Assembly: GCA_964559435.1 (NCBI GenBank)
Contig: CAZLHI010000008.1
Location: 43,079 to 107,078, forward strand
Length of the DNA: 64,000 nucleotides
Direction of reading: 5' to 3'
Origin: Hebobacterum sp964559435
Lineage (GTDB): Bacteria; Armatimonadota; Hebobacteria; Hebobacterales; Hebobacteraceae
A model generated the notes under the pieces. It searched no databases. It had not been told where the DNA came from and saw nothing but the letters and a program-made list of their open reading frames with translations. The position numbers and the translations under genes were made by a program. Positions 16,044 through 25,117 of the stretch are shown piece by piece (position 1 is the stretch's first letter; every line of letters starts with the position of its first letter).

Positions 16044-17423
16044 CTAGTCCGCAGGCCTGATCTCCGGCGCGGCCTCTCCGGCCTCCACCATCCGGCGCTT
16101 CAGCGTCGCGGCCAGCTCCGCGCGCACGTCCCGGTAGGCCGGGTCTGCCACCAGGTTCTGCCGCTCGTGCGGGTCCGCCTCCAGATCGTAGAGGAAGTCC
16201 TCCACATAGAGCTCGCTGTCGCGGAATCCCGGATGCCCCGCGCCGCCCGGTGCCCGCACCGAGTACTTCCACTTCTTCGTCCTGACGGCGCGGCCGCAGT
16301 GGCTCTCGCTGATCTGCGCGAACACCTCCTCCGGCCAGTCGGTCGCGGTCCCTTCGACAAGCTCCTGCAGCGACCGGCCGCTCATCTGGGCCGGTGGACT
16401 CATGCCGCCGGCCCGAAGAACTGTCGGAGGCAGATCGATCAGACTCACCAACTCCGTGACGACGCTCCCGCCTGTGAACCCTGGCCCGTGGACGAGCAGC
16501 GGGATGCGGAGGCAGCTGTCGTGACAGGAGCGCTTGTACTCCGCGTTCCGGGTGCGGAAATGGCAGCCGTGGTCGCTCGTGTAGACAAGTAACGTGTTCT
16601 CCCACAGCCCGAGCCGCTCCAGCTCCGAACGAACGCGGCCGACGTTCTCGTCCAAGCTGTAGCAGCACCCCAGGTAGTCCGGGTACTCCTCGCGCCAGTC
16701 GCCTTCGGTGTCCGTTAGGTCGCCCGGAACAACGAAGTTCTTGAATCGCTGCTTCGAGCCGCGCGGCCCCTCGAAGTGGTTGTGGTCGTTCTGGTGGTGG
16801 GGTTCGAGGTAGGAGACGAAGAGGAAGAACGGTCGGTCGCCAGTCCTGGTCCGTAGATACTCGAGGGCCCAGTCGGTCTGCGCATCCACGCGATACCGGT
16901 CAGGCGGAAACTCGCGGGTGTTCCCGTCCCCATCGAACATGTGGCCGTCGTAGCTATGGGACGTGTACTCCAGCACGTCGGAGGCGAGCCAGAAGTCCCT
17001 GTAACCTCCCCGCCGCGCAGGCGGCACCGGGCTCGTCGTGCAGTCGAACGGCGGGCGCTCCAGGTGCGCCCCGCCGTCTGATCCTAGGTGCCACTTGCCG
17101 ATGTAGCCGACCTCGTACCCGGCCTTGGAGAGCCAGTGCGCCAGCGTCCTCTCTCCCGGCGGCAGCGCGATCCCGTTGCGATAGCACCCCACCTCGGTCG
17201 CGAACTTCCCGGTCTGCAGACAGACTCGCGCCGGCCCGCAGACGGGCTGACACGTGAAGGTGTTCTCGAAAAGCACCCCTTCCCGCGCCAGCCGGTCGAG
17301 GTTCGGCGTTACCTCGAGCGGCTGGCCATAGCACCCCAGCGTGTCCCAGCGCTGCTGGTCGCTGAAGAGAAACACCATGTTGGGTTTATCGGCCGCCTTG
17401 CCGTCATCCGTGTCAGGGCACAT
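16044..17423 (-). CDS. sulfatase (type I, cysteine-type)
   Basis: 459 residues of the alkaline-phosphatase superfamily. The formylglycine motif C-x-P-x-R is CGPAR at C62-R66; metal ligands are in FLFSDQQRWD (D22, Q23) and in VYTSDHGCHF near residue 285. It removes sulfate from a sugar or other ester after C62 is converted to formylglycine by a maturase not found in this window. No signal peptide is seen at the N-terminus. GGAG lies just upstream of the ATG. It follows the KARI-like gene by 47 bp on the same strand, an unusual pairing. Substrate likely carbohydrate (inference from the surrounding glycosidases). Confidence 0.92.
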   Translation of the reverse strand: MCPDTDDGKAADKPNMVFLFSDQQRWDTLGCYGQPLEVTPNLDRLAREGVLFENTFTCQPVCGPARVCLQTGKFATEVGCYRNGIALPPGERTLAHWLSKAGYEVGYIGKWHLGSDGGAHLERPPFDCTTSPVPPARRGGYRDFWLASDVLEYTSHSYDGHMFDGDGNTREFPPDRYRVDAQTDWALEYLRTRTGDRPFFLFVSYLEPHHQNDHNHFEGPRGSKQRFKNFVVPGDLTDTEGDWREEYPDYLGCCYSLDENVGRVRSELERLGLWENTLLVYTSDHGCHFRTRNAEYKRSCHDSCLRIPLLVHGPGFTGGSVVTELVSLIDLPPTVLRAGGMSPPAQMSGRSLQELVEGTATDWPEEVFAQISESHCGRAVRTKKWKYSVRAPGGAGHPGFRDSELYVEDFLYDLEADPHERQNLVADPAYRDVRAELAATLKRRMVEAGEAAPEIRPAD

Positions 17424-17470
17424 CTTCTCGCTCCTTAATCGCGATGAGACTCTCGCCCGTGGCAGGCGGC

Positions 17471-18454
17471 CTATCCGCCGGCCAGCTTCCGCACGCGCTC
17501 CTCTACTTCGTTAACCGGGTGGGCCAGGGCCGCCTGCTTGAGCCGCGTGAAGACCGGGTAGCCAGCGGCCTGCTCCACCTCCCATTCCCTGGCGAAGCTG
17601 CCGTCCTTGATCTCCTCCAGCGCGGCCTCCATGCACAGTCGCGTCTCGGGCGGCAGTGCGCTTTCCATGTGCGTGAGCGTGCCGTACTGGCTGGTGGGCG
17701 AATGGAAGTCCATCTGGCGGAAGATGCCGACGTCGGCCATCTGCGCCAGCACCTCAGCCGCCTCCTTCGAGCCCCAAAGCTCCATCAACACCGCCTCTGG
17801 CTGGTAGCCGCGCGCAGTCAAGAATTCGTATGAGCCAACGAGCACGCGGAACGTCGCCGGCCAGACGAAGTGCTCGCTGAAGTGGTCGAGCTCCGTCTCT
17901 TCCGCAAACGTGCTCTCGATCGCGCCGTTCCGAGTGCAGCCGATCGCCCGCGCGAGGCCCAGCGTCTTCGGCCAGGCCTGTCCCGAACCGTCTTGGTGCA
18001 CGGCGACGAAGGCGGGTACTCCCTTCCCCGCGACGTAGGCGGCTCTCACTCCGACTCCGATCATTCGCGGCGCGATCATGATGACGTCCGTGTCCGGCGG
18101 TGGGGCAATGAGACCGTAGTGGACGTTGTACCCGTGAGCGAAATCCAGCACCTTTCCTGGCTTCAGGTGCGGCAGTATCTCCTTCCGGTACACCGGCTGC
18201 TGCACCTCATCCGGGATGAGCAGGCAGATGATGTCTCCCTTGTCCGCTGCCTCGGAGACCGACATCGTCGCGAAGCCGTCTTGCTTCGCCTGATCCTGCG
18301 TCGCGTCGGGCACGCCCCCCACGATCACATCCAGGCCGCTGTCACGAGTATTCAGAGCATGAGCCCGGCCCTGGTTCCCGTATCCGATAATCGCAACCGT
18401 CTTCCCCTTCAGCAGACGAGCGTCCGCGTCTTTGTCGTAGTAGATGGTCGCCAT
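17471..18454 (-). CDS. ketol-acid reductoisomerase-like protein with altered metal site
   Basis: 327 residues with the class I KARI layout: N-terminal Rossmann domain (AIIGYGNQGRAHALN, residues 22-35; FAHGYN with H107) and a knotted C-terminal domain. True IlvC binds two Mg2+ through D190, E194, E226 and E230. Here D190 and E194 are kept (EETELDHFSEH) and the first Glu of the helix pair is E225, but four residues on, where the second Glu should be, there is S229 (MELWGSKEA). The last Ser is kept (HSPTSQYG). So the fold is intact and the second metal site is probably weakened. Neighbours are a sulfatase and a PfkB kinase, not ilvB/ilvN/leu genes, so a role outside branched-chain synthesis is plausible. 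GGAGG precedes the ATG. Confidence 0.82.
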   Translation of the reverse strand: MATIYYDKDADARLLKGKTVAIIGYGNQGRAHALNTRDSGLDVIVGGVPDATQDQAKQDGFATMSVSEAADKGDIICLLIPDEVQQPVYRKEILPHLKPGKVLDFAHGYNVHYGLIAPPPDTDVIMIAPRMIGVGVRAAYVAGKGVPAFVAVHQDGSGQAWPKTLGLARAIGCTRNGAIESTFAEETELDHFSEHFVWPATFRVLVGSYEFLTARGYQPEAVLMELWGSKEAAEVLAQMADVGIFRQMDFHSPTSQYGTLTHMESALPPETRLCMEAALEEIKDGSFAREWEVEQAAGYPVFTRLKQAALAHPVNEVEERVRKLAGG

Positions 18455-18666
18455 TCACGCCTCCAGAAGCTGCCTTCGTCCAGCCCTTCGACACCGCCGA
18501 GCCGCCGTCCTATGGGCCGGAAGTTGACCTGAGCCGAGGTTGGCGGGCACAGAGACAGAAGAAAGGCCAACCGAATGAGGCCAAGCGCGCCCGGCCTAAC
18601 GGGAAGTCTGGCAAGGTGCCGCCCATTTGGCACAGCTAGCTCCTGCTGACCGGAGGCCATCCGACC

Positions 18667-19710
18667 ATGACGGCTCAACGACTTGAAGAGATCCTTGGGG
18701 GCTTCGGACGAGCGGCCGTCGCCGTCCTGGGTGACTTCTTCCTCGACCAGTACCTCGAGATCGATCCGCACCTCGACGAGAGATCGCTGGAAACCGGCCT
18801 CACCGCGCGGCAGGTCGTGTCCGTGCGCTGCCAGCCGGGCGGCGCGGGAAACGTCGCGGCGAACCTGTGCGCGCTCGGCGTCGGGCGGGTGTTGTGTCTC
18901 GGCCTCATCGGGGATGACGGCGAGGGCTTCGAACTCGTGAGAGCTCTCCGCCAATTGGGGGCGGACACCGAGGGGCTTGCTGCGACTCCCGACCGCGTCA
19001 CACCCACCTACCGCAAGCCCGTCGTGCGTACGCCGGACGGTAAGCTGCGGGAGTCGGAACGCCTGGACAGCAAGAACCGGGAGCCGATGCCACAAGAGCT
19101 GGAAGAAGTGCTGCTGACGCAACTGCGCGAGGCCGCGGGGCGCGTCGACGCCGTCATCATCCAGGACCAAGTGCAGGAGCCAGACTGCGGTGTGATAACA
19201 ACGCGAGTGCGCCGAGCTCTTGCCGAGCTTGCCGAGCAGCACGAGCGCGTGGTCTGGCTTGCGGACTCCCGGACTCGGGCCGCTGAGTTCTGGAACGTCA
19301 TGCTCAAGTCCAACCGCGAGGAAGCCTGCGCGGCCGTTCATCCAGGCTCGCCCGCGCACGATCCTGAGGGCGCGGTCGCCTGCGCGCAGAGCCTATGTCA
19401 GCGGACAGGCGCACCGGTCTTCATGACTCTGGGGGAGCACGGAATGGCCGTGGCCGCGGCCGATCGGGTCCGGCGCGTTCCGACGGTTCAGCTCTCGGGG
19501 GAGATTGACATCGTCGGAGCGGGCGACAGCGCGGCCGCAGGCATCGCATCCGCGCTGAGTGCGGGTGCGACTCTGGCCGAGGCCGCCGTGGTCGGCAACA
19601 TCGTCGCCTCGATCACGGTCCAGCAGCTCGGGACGACAGGCACGGCCACCCAGCAGCAAGTGATGGTGCGATTCTCCGAGCATCAGCACATCTGGCGGGA
19701 CATCTCCTAG
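18667..19710 (+). CDS. PfkB-family carbohydrate kinase (RfaE/HldE-N-like)
   Basis: 347 residues of the ribokinase fold. Substrate-side motif CQPGGAGNVAANLCALG near residue 56; C-terminal ATP-site signature DIVGAGDSAAAG with the catalytic Asp; LADSRTRAAEF in the middle is typical of the heptose-7-phosphate kinase (RfaE N-terminal) branch. It phosphorylates a sugar or sugar phosphate; which one is not clear, and no nucleotidyltransferase domain follows. GGAGG lies 10 nt before the ATG. It is divergent from the KARI-like/sulfatase pair and its stop overlaps the stop end of the NUDIX gene by 4 bp. Confidence 0.85.
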   Translation: MTAQRLEEILGGFGRAAVAVLGDFFLDQYLEIDPHLDERSLETGLTARQVVSVRCQPGGAGNVAANLCALGVGRVLCLGLIGDDGEGFELVRALRQLGADTEGLAATPDRVTPTYRKPVVRTPDGKLRESERLDSKNREPMPQELEEVLLTQLREAAGRVDAVIIQDQVQEPDCGVITTRVRRALAELAEQHERVVWLADSRTRAAEFWNVMLKSNREEACAAVHPGSPAHDPEGAVACAQSLCQRTGAPVFMTLGEHGMAVAAADRVRRVPTVQLSGEIDIVGAGDSAAAGIASALSAGATLAEAAVVGNIVASITVQQLGTTGTATQQQVMVRFSEHQHIWRDIS

Positions 19711-20210
19711 TCGCGGAGGCGGCTGCGGAGCAGCTCCAGCGCCTCTCGCTCCCAGCTGAAGGCGATCTTCTCGGGCAGGTCATCCAGCGGGAACCAGCGC
19801 AGTGTGACGGCGTCGCTGCCCGCCTTCTCCTCGCCACCGGCCGCCTGCGCCAGGTAGCAGATGTTGAGCGTGTAGTAATCCTCCTCCCCATACCGATCCG
19901 TCCAGAAGCCGAGCACCTCCATCGGCACCACTGCCAGCCCCGTCTCCTCGAGCATCTCCCGCCGCGCCGCCTCCGCCGGATGCTCGTCCCAGTTGAGGAA
20001 CCCGCCCGGAATGTCCCAATAGCCCTTGAATGGCTCGACCGCCCGCTGCACCAGCAGCACCTGCCGACCCCTGAGCACCAGCACCCCAACGCAGGGCCGC
20101 GGGTTGTTGTAGTGAACGAAGCGGCACTTGGGGCAGGCCTGGAGGCATCGTTCGTCCATCTTCCGCGCCTCTAGCTGCTCGCCACACTCCGGGCAGAACC
20201 TGTAAGCCAT
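19707..20210 (-). CDS. NUDIX hydrolase with N-terminal zinc ribbon
   Basis: 167 residues. An N-terminal ribbon (FCPECG and CPKCR) precedes a complete Nudix box G-x5-E-x7-REUxEExGU (GFLNWDEH...REMLEETGL). Such proteins cleave nucleoside diphosphate derivatives such as ADP-ribose or NADH. The ATG at 20210 is supported by GGAGGAG 7 nt upstream; the frame is open further but with no ribosome site. Divergent from the endonuclease V-like gene. Confidence 0.9.
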   Translation of the reverse strand: MAYRFCPECGEQLEARKMDERCLQACPKCRFVHYNNPRPCVGVLVLRGRQVLLVQRAVEPFKGYWDIPGGFLNWDEHPAEAARREMLEETGLAVVPMEVLGFWTDRYGEEDYYTLNICYLAQAAGGEEKAGSDAVTLRWFPLDDLPEKIAFSWEREALELLRSRLRD

Positions 20211-20313
20211 CCACACACTCCTCCCCCGGGCCTGTGCGTCTCCCATTCCGCCGCCGCCATACCCCTCCTTCCCACCATGACCGCAACGCGTGGTAGCATG
20301 TACGGAGCGAACC

Positions 20314-20979
20314 ATGCACTGGCGGAAGCTCCACCACTGGGACGTCACGCCCGAGGAGGCCGAGCGAATCCAGCTATCGCTGGCGAGCCGAGTCCAACAC
20401 TCGCTTGACAACGCCTCACCGATTCGACCGGCGACCGTCGCCGGCGCCGTCGTGTCGGCGGAGGCCGCTGCCGTTGTTGTCCTCCGCACGTCCGACCTCG
20501 AGCTAGTGGAGGGCAGGAGAATCGAGCTCCCGGGCCCGTCTTCCGGCCGCATGCGTTATCGGCCCGGGCTCATGGCGTTCGCGTACGGCCCGGCCTTGCT
20601 GCAGGCATTCGATCTCGTCGAATCACCCGTCGATGTCGTCATGTTCAGAGCCCACGGCATCGCCCATCCACGGCGCCTCGGCCTGGCCGCCCACCTCGGG
20701 CTGCTGCTGGAGACGGCCTCCCTCGGGTGCGCCGACAAGCTCCTCTGCGGCCGCCACGCGGCACCCGGTGCGGACCGTGGAGACTGGACTGAAGTGACAG
20801 ACGGATCTGAGATGATCGGCGCCTGTGTCCGCACCCGGCGCGGCACCCGGCCGCTGATCGTTTCCCCGGGTTACGCCCTCGGCCTGCGCAACGCGGTCGA
20901 GGTCGTGCTCTCGACCAGCCGCGAGCACCGGATGCCGGAGCCGCTGCGCCAGGCGCGGCGTATCGCACGAGCAGGCTAG
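20314..20979 (+). CDS. endonuclease V homologue lacking the catalytic residues
   Basis: 221 residues clearly of the Nfi fold: YRPGLMAFAYGPALL, GIAHPRRLGLAAHLG, KLLCG and PLIVSPGYALG align in order with endonuclease V. The residues that bind the catalytic metal in the active family (D43, E89, D110 in the Thermotoga maritima enzyme) are V46 (VAGAVVS), Y91 (FAYGP) and R112 (FRAHG) here. The conserved Lys of the IGVAK motif is Asp (LGCADK) and the late His of the TGH motif is Tyr. H118 of the AHPRR motif is kept. The reading frame is intact and ends 5 bp before a radical SAM gene. It therefore looks like a pseudoenzyme, not a decayed gene, perhaps still binding DNA or RNA. ATG 20314 has GGAG upstream. 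Confidence 0.85.
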   Translation: MHWRKLHHWDVTPEEAERIQLSLASRVQHSLDNASPIRPATVAGAVVSAEAAAVVVLRTSDLELVEGRRIELPGPSSGRMRYRPGLMAFAYGPALLQAFDLVESPVDVVMFRAHGIAHPRRLGLAAHLGLLLETASLGCADKLLCGRHAAPGADRGDWTEVTDGSEMIGACVRTRRGTRPLIVSPGYALGLRNAVEVVLSTSREHRMPEPLRQARRIARAG

Positions 20980-20984
20980 CGCCA

Positions 20985-22094
20985 GTGAGCCGCTGCGCGC
21001 TCTGCCAGACCGAGTTTGCACTCGTATCGAGAGCGATAGGGCTGTGCGCGAGATGCGTGAAGCGCGAGGCCAGTCGCGTGCTGCCTCGCGCCCTGCGCAC
21101 CCACGCCGAAAGCCGCAAGCAGTTCGGGCTGCCACCCCACCCGCCGCGGTCGAAGGGTGGAGTGAAGTGCACTCTGTGCGCGAACGAGTGTGTGATTGCG
21201 CCGGGCGAAAGCGGCTTCTGTGGGATTCGCTCCAACCGAGGGGATCGGCTCACCACAGAGCGCCCAGGCTCCGCAAAGGTCTCCTGGTACCACGACCCAC
21301 TCCCCACCAACTGTGTCGCAAGCTGGGTATGCCCGGCCGAGACGGAAGCCGGCTATCCCGAGTTCACCCATGCGAGGGGCCCCGAGCACGGGCACTTCAA
21401 CCTCGCCGTCTTCTACGAGGCGTGCTCGTTCGACTGCTTCTTCTGTCAGAACTGGCACTTCCGCGAGCCTTCGCAGAAGCATCCGCCCGTGCCAGCAGAG
21501 CAGATCGCGCGGGCAGTGGACTCGCGCACCTCCTGCATCTGCTACTTCGGCGGCGATCCAGGCCCTCAGCTTCCCCACGCGCTCCGCGCCTCACGGCTGG
21601 CGCGGCGGCGGGCCGGCGATCGTATTCTCCGGATCTGCTGGGAGACCAACGGTTCGATGAACGCGAGAATGCTCGATCAGATGGCGCAGCTCTCTCTCGA
21701 ATCGGGAGGGTGTATCAAGTTCGACCTCAAGGCTTGGGACGAGAGCCTTCACATTGCGCTGACCGGCGTGAGCAATCGGCGCACCCTGTCGAACTTCGCG
21801 CGGGCGGCCGAACGCAGCCGAGAACGCCCCAACCCGCCTCTGCTCATCGCGAGCACTCTTCTGGTGCCCGGCTACGTGGACGCCGAGGAGGTGCAGCAGA
21901 TTGCCCGGTTTGTCGCCTCCCTCGATCCCTCCATTCCCTACTCGCTGCTGGGATTCCATCCCCAGTTCTACATGGGAGACCTGCCGATCACTTCCCGGGA
22001 GCACGCCCGGCGGTGTGAGGAGGCGGCGCGGTCGGCCGGGCTCACCCGCGTGACCATTGGGAATGTGCATCTGCTGGGGGCGGCGTACCCGTAG
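20985..22094 (+). CDS. radical SAM protein, PflA / AmmeMemoRadiSam-type
   Basis: 369 residues from a GTG 5 bp after the previous stop. Three cysteine regions: an N-terminal ribbon (C4-x2-C7 ... C21-x2-C24), a second set C62-x2-C65-x3-C69...C79 (CTLCANECVIAPGESGFCG) as in AmmeMemoRadiSam and PflX-type proteins, and the radical SAM cluster C147-x3-C151-x2-C154 (CSFDCFFC). SAM-site motif CYFGGDPG and later WETNGSMN and KFDLKAWDE complete the partial barrel. It should form a 5'-deoxyadenosyl radical; the target is unknown. Tight spacing to the endonuclease V-like gene suggests a two-gene operon. Confidence 0.85.
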   Translation: MSRCALCQTEFALVSRAIGLCARCVKREASRVLPRALRTHAESRKQFGLPPHPPRSKGGVKCTLCANECVIAPGESGFCGIRSNRGDRLTTERPGSAKVSWYHDPLPTNCVASWVCPAETEAGYPEFTHARGPEHGHFNLAVFYEACSFDCFFCQNWHFREPSQKHPPVPAEQIARAVDSRTSCICYFGGDPGPQLPHALRASRLARRRAGDRILRICWETNGSMNARMLDQMAQLSLESGGCIKFDLKAWDESLHIALTGVSNRRTLSNFARAAERSRERPNPPLLIASTLLVPGYVDAEEVQQIARFVASLDPSIPYSLLGFHPQFYMGDLPITSREHARRCEEAARSAGLTRVTIGNVHLLGAAYP

Positions 22095-22121
22095 CTTGAT
22101 GGGCCGGGACGTCGGCAAGGC

Positions 22122-23840
22122 CTACCGGTGTGCGCGCCGGAGCTTCGTGTTGAACTCCCCGCCGTTCAGCAAGTAGAGCAGTGGCTGCGGGCGGTCGATG
22201 CCCTCTACATAGTCAGGTCTGGCCGCCCACGGGGTCACCGAGAGCACGTTGGCGAGGTCCATCCAGAACTCCAGCCGCGCTGGTTTCAGGCCCCAGGTCA
22301 TATGGAAGTGATTCGCGGGCGCGTATTGCTTGTACTCGCCCATGGTCGCGTACCTCGGCACGACGAATGTGTGGGGCCAGGTCGGGGTGGAGGTGTTGCA
22401 TACTGCCTGGGCCAGCTTGTCGGGTAGCGAGACCGTCTGCGCCTCATCCCAAACCAAAGAGAAGAGATTCGTGTCCGCGCTGTAGGCCAGGCGGGCGGCG
22501 ATCCCCTCGATGCCGCCCGGCGATACGAACGTCACCGAATTGCCCAGGCCTGGGAAGTAACCGGGATCGGCTTGGGGCAGCGAGACACCGGCCATGATCT
22601 CTGCCAACGAAGCGCCCGGCTTGGCCGCCCAGTCGAGAGACGCGCTGCCAGAGTTGTCGCCGTCGACGAACCCCCTTTGACGCCAGAGAGCATCGGGCTC
22701 CACAGACGGCATTCCCAGGGACTCGGCGAGCTGGTTGATCTCCCACGGCTCCCACACCTTGCGGAAGTCCATGAAGAGCGGAGGGTTCCCGGCCGTCAGA
22801 TAGGTGAAGAAGAGCATTGTCAGGAGCCCCTGCACGTCGGCCTCCGTCGCGTACGGCAGTGGCGCCTTGGGGCCGTTGTGATCGAAGCTCGAGTTGAAGA
22901 GCGACTCCATCACATCGGCGACCGGCAGCGGCAGGCCCCGGGTGTCAGATCCCCACTCGAGCTGGCTCATGAAACCGCCCCCGACTGCGTTCAGATCCCG
23001 CATCAGATCGCGAACTATCAGGTACATGGCCAGGCTCTTGTCGAGGCGGGCGCTGTCATCATCATCGCGCAGCCCGATCCTGTCCCGCAGGTGCGCGTCG
23101 AGCCAGGCCCGCAGCGCAGCCAACTCCTCACTGTCGTAGGCCCCCTTGCTCAGCATGTCCGACAGCAGCTTCATATCCAGACGCGTGATCTCCAGGCCGA
23201 ATGTGTTGCGAGTCGGGATGACGTGCGCGAGCGCGGTCTCCATACCCATCGAGTCGTGCCCGAAAACGACCACCCGCCTCCCCTTGAGCGTCTGGTACGT
23301 GATCGCCGCGAAGCACCAGTTCAGCAAGGCCCTGGCCGTGGAGTCAGTCATCTCCGGCCGCTCGCCCGTATCAGGCCAGGTGCCGACATTGATGTGGACC
23401 ATGCGGCCGTATTGCGAGATGGCGCCATGGGCCGCGTGGGTGAACACGACCCCGGGCTTCGGGCCGCTGTTGCCGCAGGTGAGGTTCAGCGCCGTGTCAG
23501 CCGGAAACTGGGACAAGAGAGAGATCAATCCGAGCTGTGGGAAGGCCCACGTGTCCGGGGCGCACACCAGAACACCGACGCCTTGCGCCTTGAACTGGCG
23601 GGCAACAGCGTCGGCCTGGCGCTCGCCGTCCACAAGAACGGGTGAGTAGACGACACGTACGGCCTCCTCCCCAGGCAAGGCGATCTCGGAGGCGACGGCA
23701 TTGGCCACCATCTCGACGATGTTGGCCGCGCGGCGCCGCGAGGCCTCATCGATGCGCGGATCGCATACGGCGAACACTCCGATCGCCGGAGCCGTCGGCT
23801 CTGCCGGTGGATTGTCGGCCAATCGCTGTGCTTCACTCAT
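22122..23840 (-). CDS. L-fucose/L-arabinose isomerase family protein
   Basis: 572 residues. Domain order matches L-fucose isomerase: an N-terminal Rossmann-like domain (IGVFAVCDPRIDEASRRR), a middle domain with FGHDSMGMETA and LEITRLDMKLLSD supplying metal-site Glu/Asp, and a C-terminal beta-rich domain with NHFHMTWG holding the conserved His. These enzymes interconvert aldoses and ketoses with Mn2+. ATG 23840 follows GAGAGGGA; an ORF extension of 47 codons upstream is Arg-rich and unsupported. The actual sugar is uncertain because the family is broad. It is divergent from the Zn-dehydrogenase. Confidence 0.8.
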   Translation of the reverse strand: MSEAQRLADNPPAEPTAPAIGVFAVCDPRIDEASRRRAANIVEMVANAVASEIALPGEEAVRVVYSPVLVDGERQADAVARQFKAQGVGVLVCAPDTWAFPQLGLISLLSQFPADTALNLTCGNSGPKPGVVFTHAAHGAISQYGRMVHINVGTWPDTGERPEMTDSTARALLNWCFAAITYQTLKGRRVVVFGHDSMGMETALAHVIPTRNTFGLEITRLDMKLLSDMLSKGAYDSEELAALRAWLDAHLRDRIGLRDDDDSARLDKSLAMYLIVRDLMRDLNAVGGGFMSQLEWGSDTRGLPLPVADVMESLFNSSFDHNGPKAPLPYATEADVQGLLTMLFFTYLTAGNPPLFMDFRKVWEPWEINQLAESLGMPSVEPDALWRQRGFVDGDNSGSASLDWAAKPGASLAEIMAGVSLPQADPGYFPGLGNSVTFVSPGGIEGIAARLAYSADTNLFSLVWDEAQTVSLPDKLAQAVCNTSTPTWPHTFVVPRYATMGEYKQYAPANHFHMTWGLKPARLEFWMDLANVLSVTPWAARPDYVEGIDRPQPLLYLLNGGEFNTKLRRAHR

Positions 23841-24048
23841 TGGTCCCTCTCGCTCGGGAGGTATTCGTCCACCACGCCGATCCGGGTAGGCTTTCGAAGC
23901 CGAGGGCCTCCTTTCCTTGTAGAGGAAACGGTTCGTGCGCGTGCGAGGTATCGGGACACGCTCCCACGACCTGGAAGCCATTGCACATTCCGCGCCGAAG
24001 CACTAGGATGATCAAGCGGGCAGGGAAAGAGAGGGCGAGGCGGCCCAA

Positions 24049-25080
24049 GTGAAGGCCTTGGTTCTCACCGACTACAATGTGCTCGAATACACGGATGTGC
24101 CCGGGCCCACCGTCGGTCCCAGCGATGTGCTCGTGGCGGTGAAGGCCTGCGGCATCTGCGGCAGCGATGTGCACGGGCTCGACGGCAGCACCGGACGGCG
24201 GATTCCGCCCGTGATCATGGGGCACGAGGCGGCCGGAGTGGTGGCCGAAGTCGGCTCGGGCGTCAGCGAATGGGAGCTCGGAGACCGCGTCACCTTCGAC
24301 TCCACCATCTACTGCCGCGAATGCCACTTCTGCCGCAAAGGTCTCCTCAACCTCTGTGACAACCGGCGCGTGCTCGGGGTCTCCTGTGAGGAGTATCGGC
24401 AGGACGGAGCGTTCGCCGATTACGTGGTCGTTCCGCAGCACCTCCTCTACCGGCTGCCGGAGGGCGTTTCGTTCGAGCGGGCGGCCATGGTCGAACCGTT
24501 CGCGGTGGCCCAGCACTCGGTGAGCCGCTCTCCGCTGTCACCGGGCGACGCCGCAGTGGTAGTCGGCGCCGGCGTGATAGGACTGTGTATGATCCAGTGC
24601 CTGCGGGCCTCCGGATGCGAGCGGATCATGGCCGTCGACCTCGACCGGGATCGGCTCGACCTCGCACTCGGGCTCGGGGCCGAGAGAGCCTTCAGTCCGG
24701 ACTCAGCCGATGTCCGCGCCGAGAGCCTCGACCTCACGGAGGGCCGCGGCGCCGACTTGGCGTTCGAAGCAGTGGGCATCACGGACACGGTGAAGCTTGC
24801 CGTGAACTGTGTCAGGAAAAGCGGGGCAGTCGTGCTCGTTGGCAATGTCTCGCCGACCGTGGAGCTTCCGCTGCAGGCCGCCGTCACCCGAGAGCTGACC
24901 CTCTACGGCTCCTGCATCTCCCGGAGCGAGTATCCGGACTGCCTGGACATGATGGAGCGAGGCGCGCTGAATCCGGACCCGCTCATCAGCGCGATGGCCC
25001 CGCTGGCGGAGGGCGCGGCCTGGTTCGAACGTCTGCGGAGCCGAGAGCGGGGACTGGTGAAGGTGATCCTGAAGCCCTGA
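24049..25080 (+). CDS. zinc-dependent alcohol/polyol dehydrogenase (MDR family)
   Basis: 343 residues. Catalytic zinc ligands in CGICGSDVHG and the GHEAAG motif, four structural-zinc cysteines in CRECHFCRKGLLNLC, and the NAD(P)-binding turn GAGVIGL. Resembles threonine, sorbitol or galactitol-phosphate dehydrogenases; the exact substrate is open. The start is a GTG at 24049. It is divergent from the fucose-isomerase-like gene and convergent with the operon below, within a sugar-catabolism block. Confidence 0.9.
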   Translation: MKALVLTDYNVLEYTDVPGPTVGPSDVLVAVKACGICGSDVHGLDGSTGRRIPPVIMGHEAAGVVAEVGSGVSEWELGDRVTFDSTIYCRECHFCRKGLLNLCDNRRVLGVSCEEYRQDGAFADYVVVPQHLLYRLPEGVSFERAAMVEPFAVAQHSVSRSPLSPGDAAVVVGAGVIGLCMIQCLRASGCERIMAVDLDRDRLDLALGLGAERAFSPDSADVRAESLDLTEGRGADLAFEAVGITDTVKLAVNCVRKSGAVVLVGNVSPTVELPLQAAVTRELTLYGSCISRSEYPDCLDMMERGALNPDPLISAMAPLAEGAAWFERLRSRERGLVKVILKP

Positions 25081-25117
25081 CCCAACCGGAACGCAATGGC
25101 GGGGCCGCCGACGGGCG

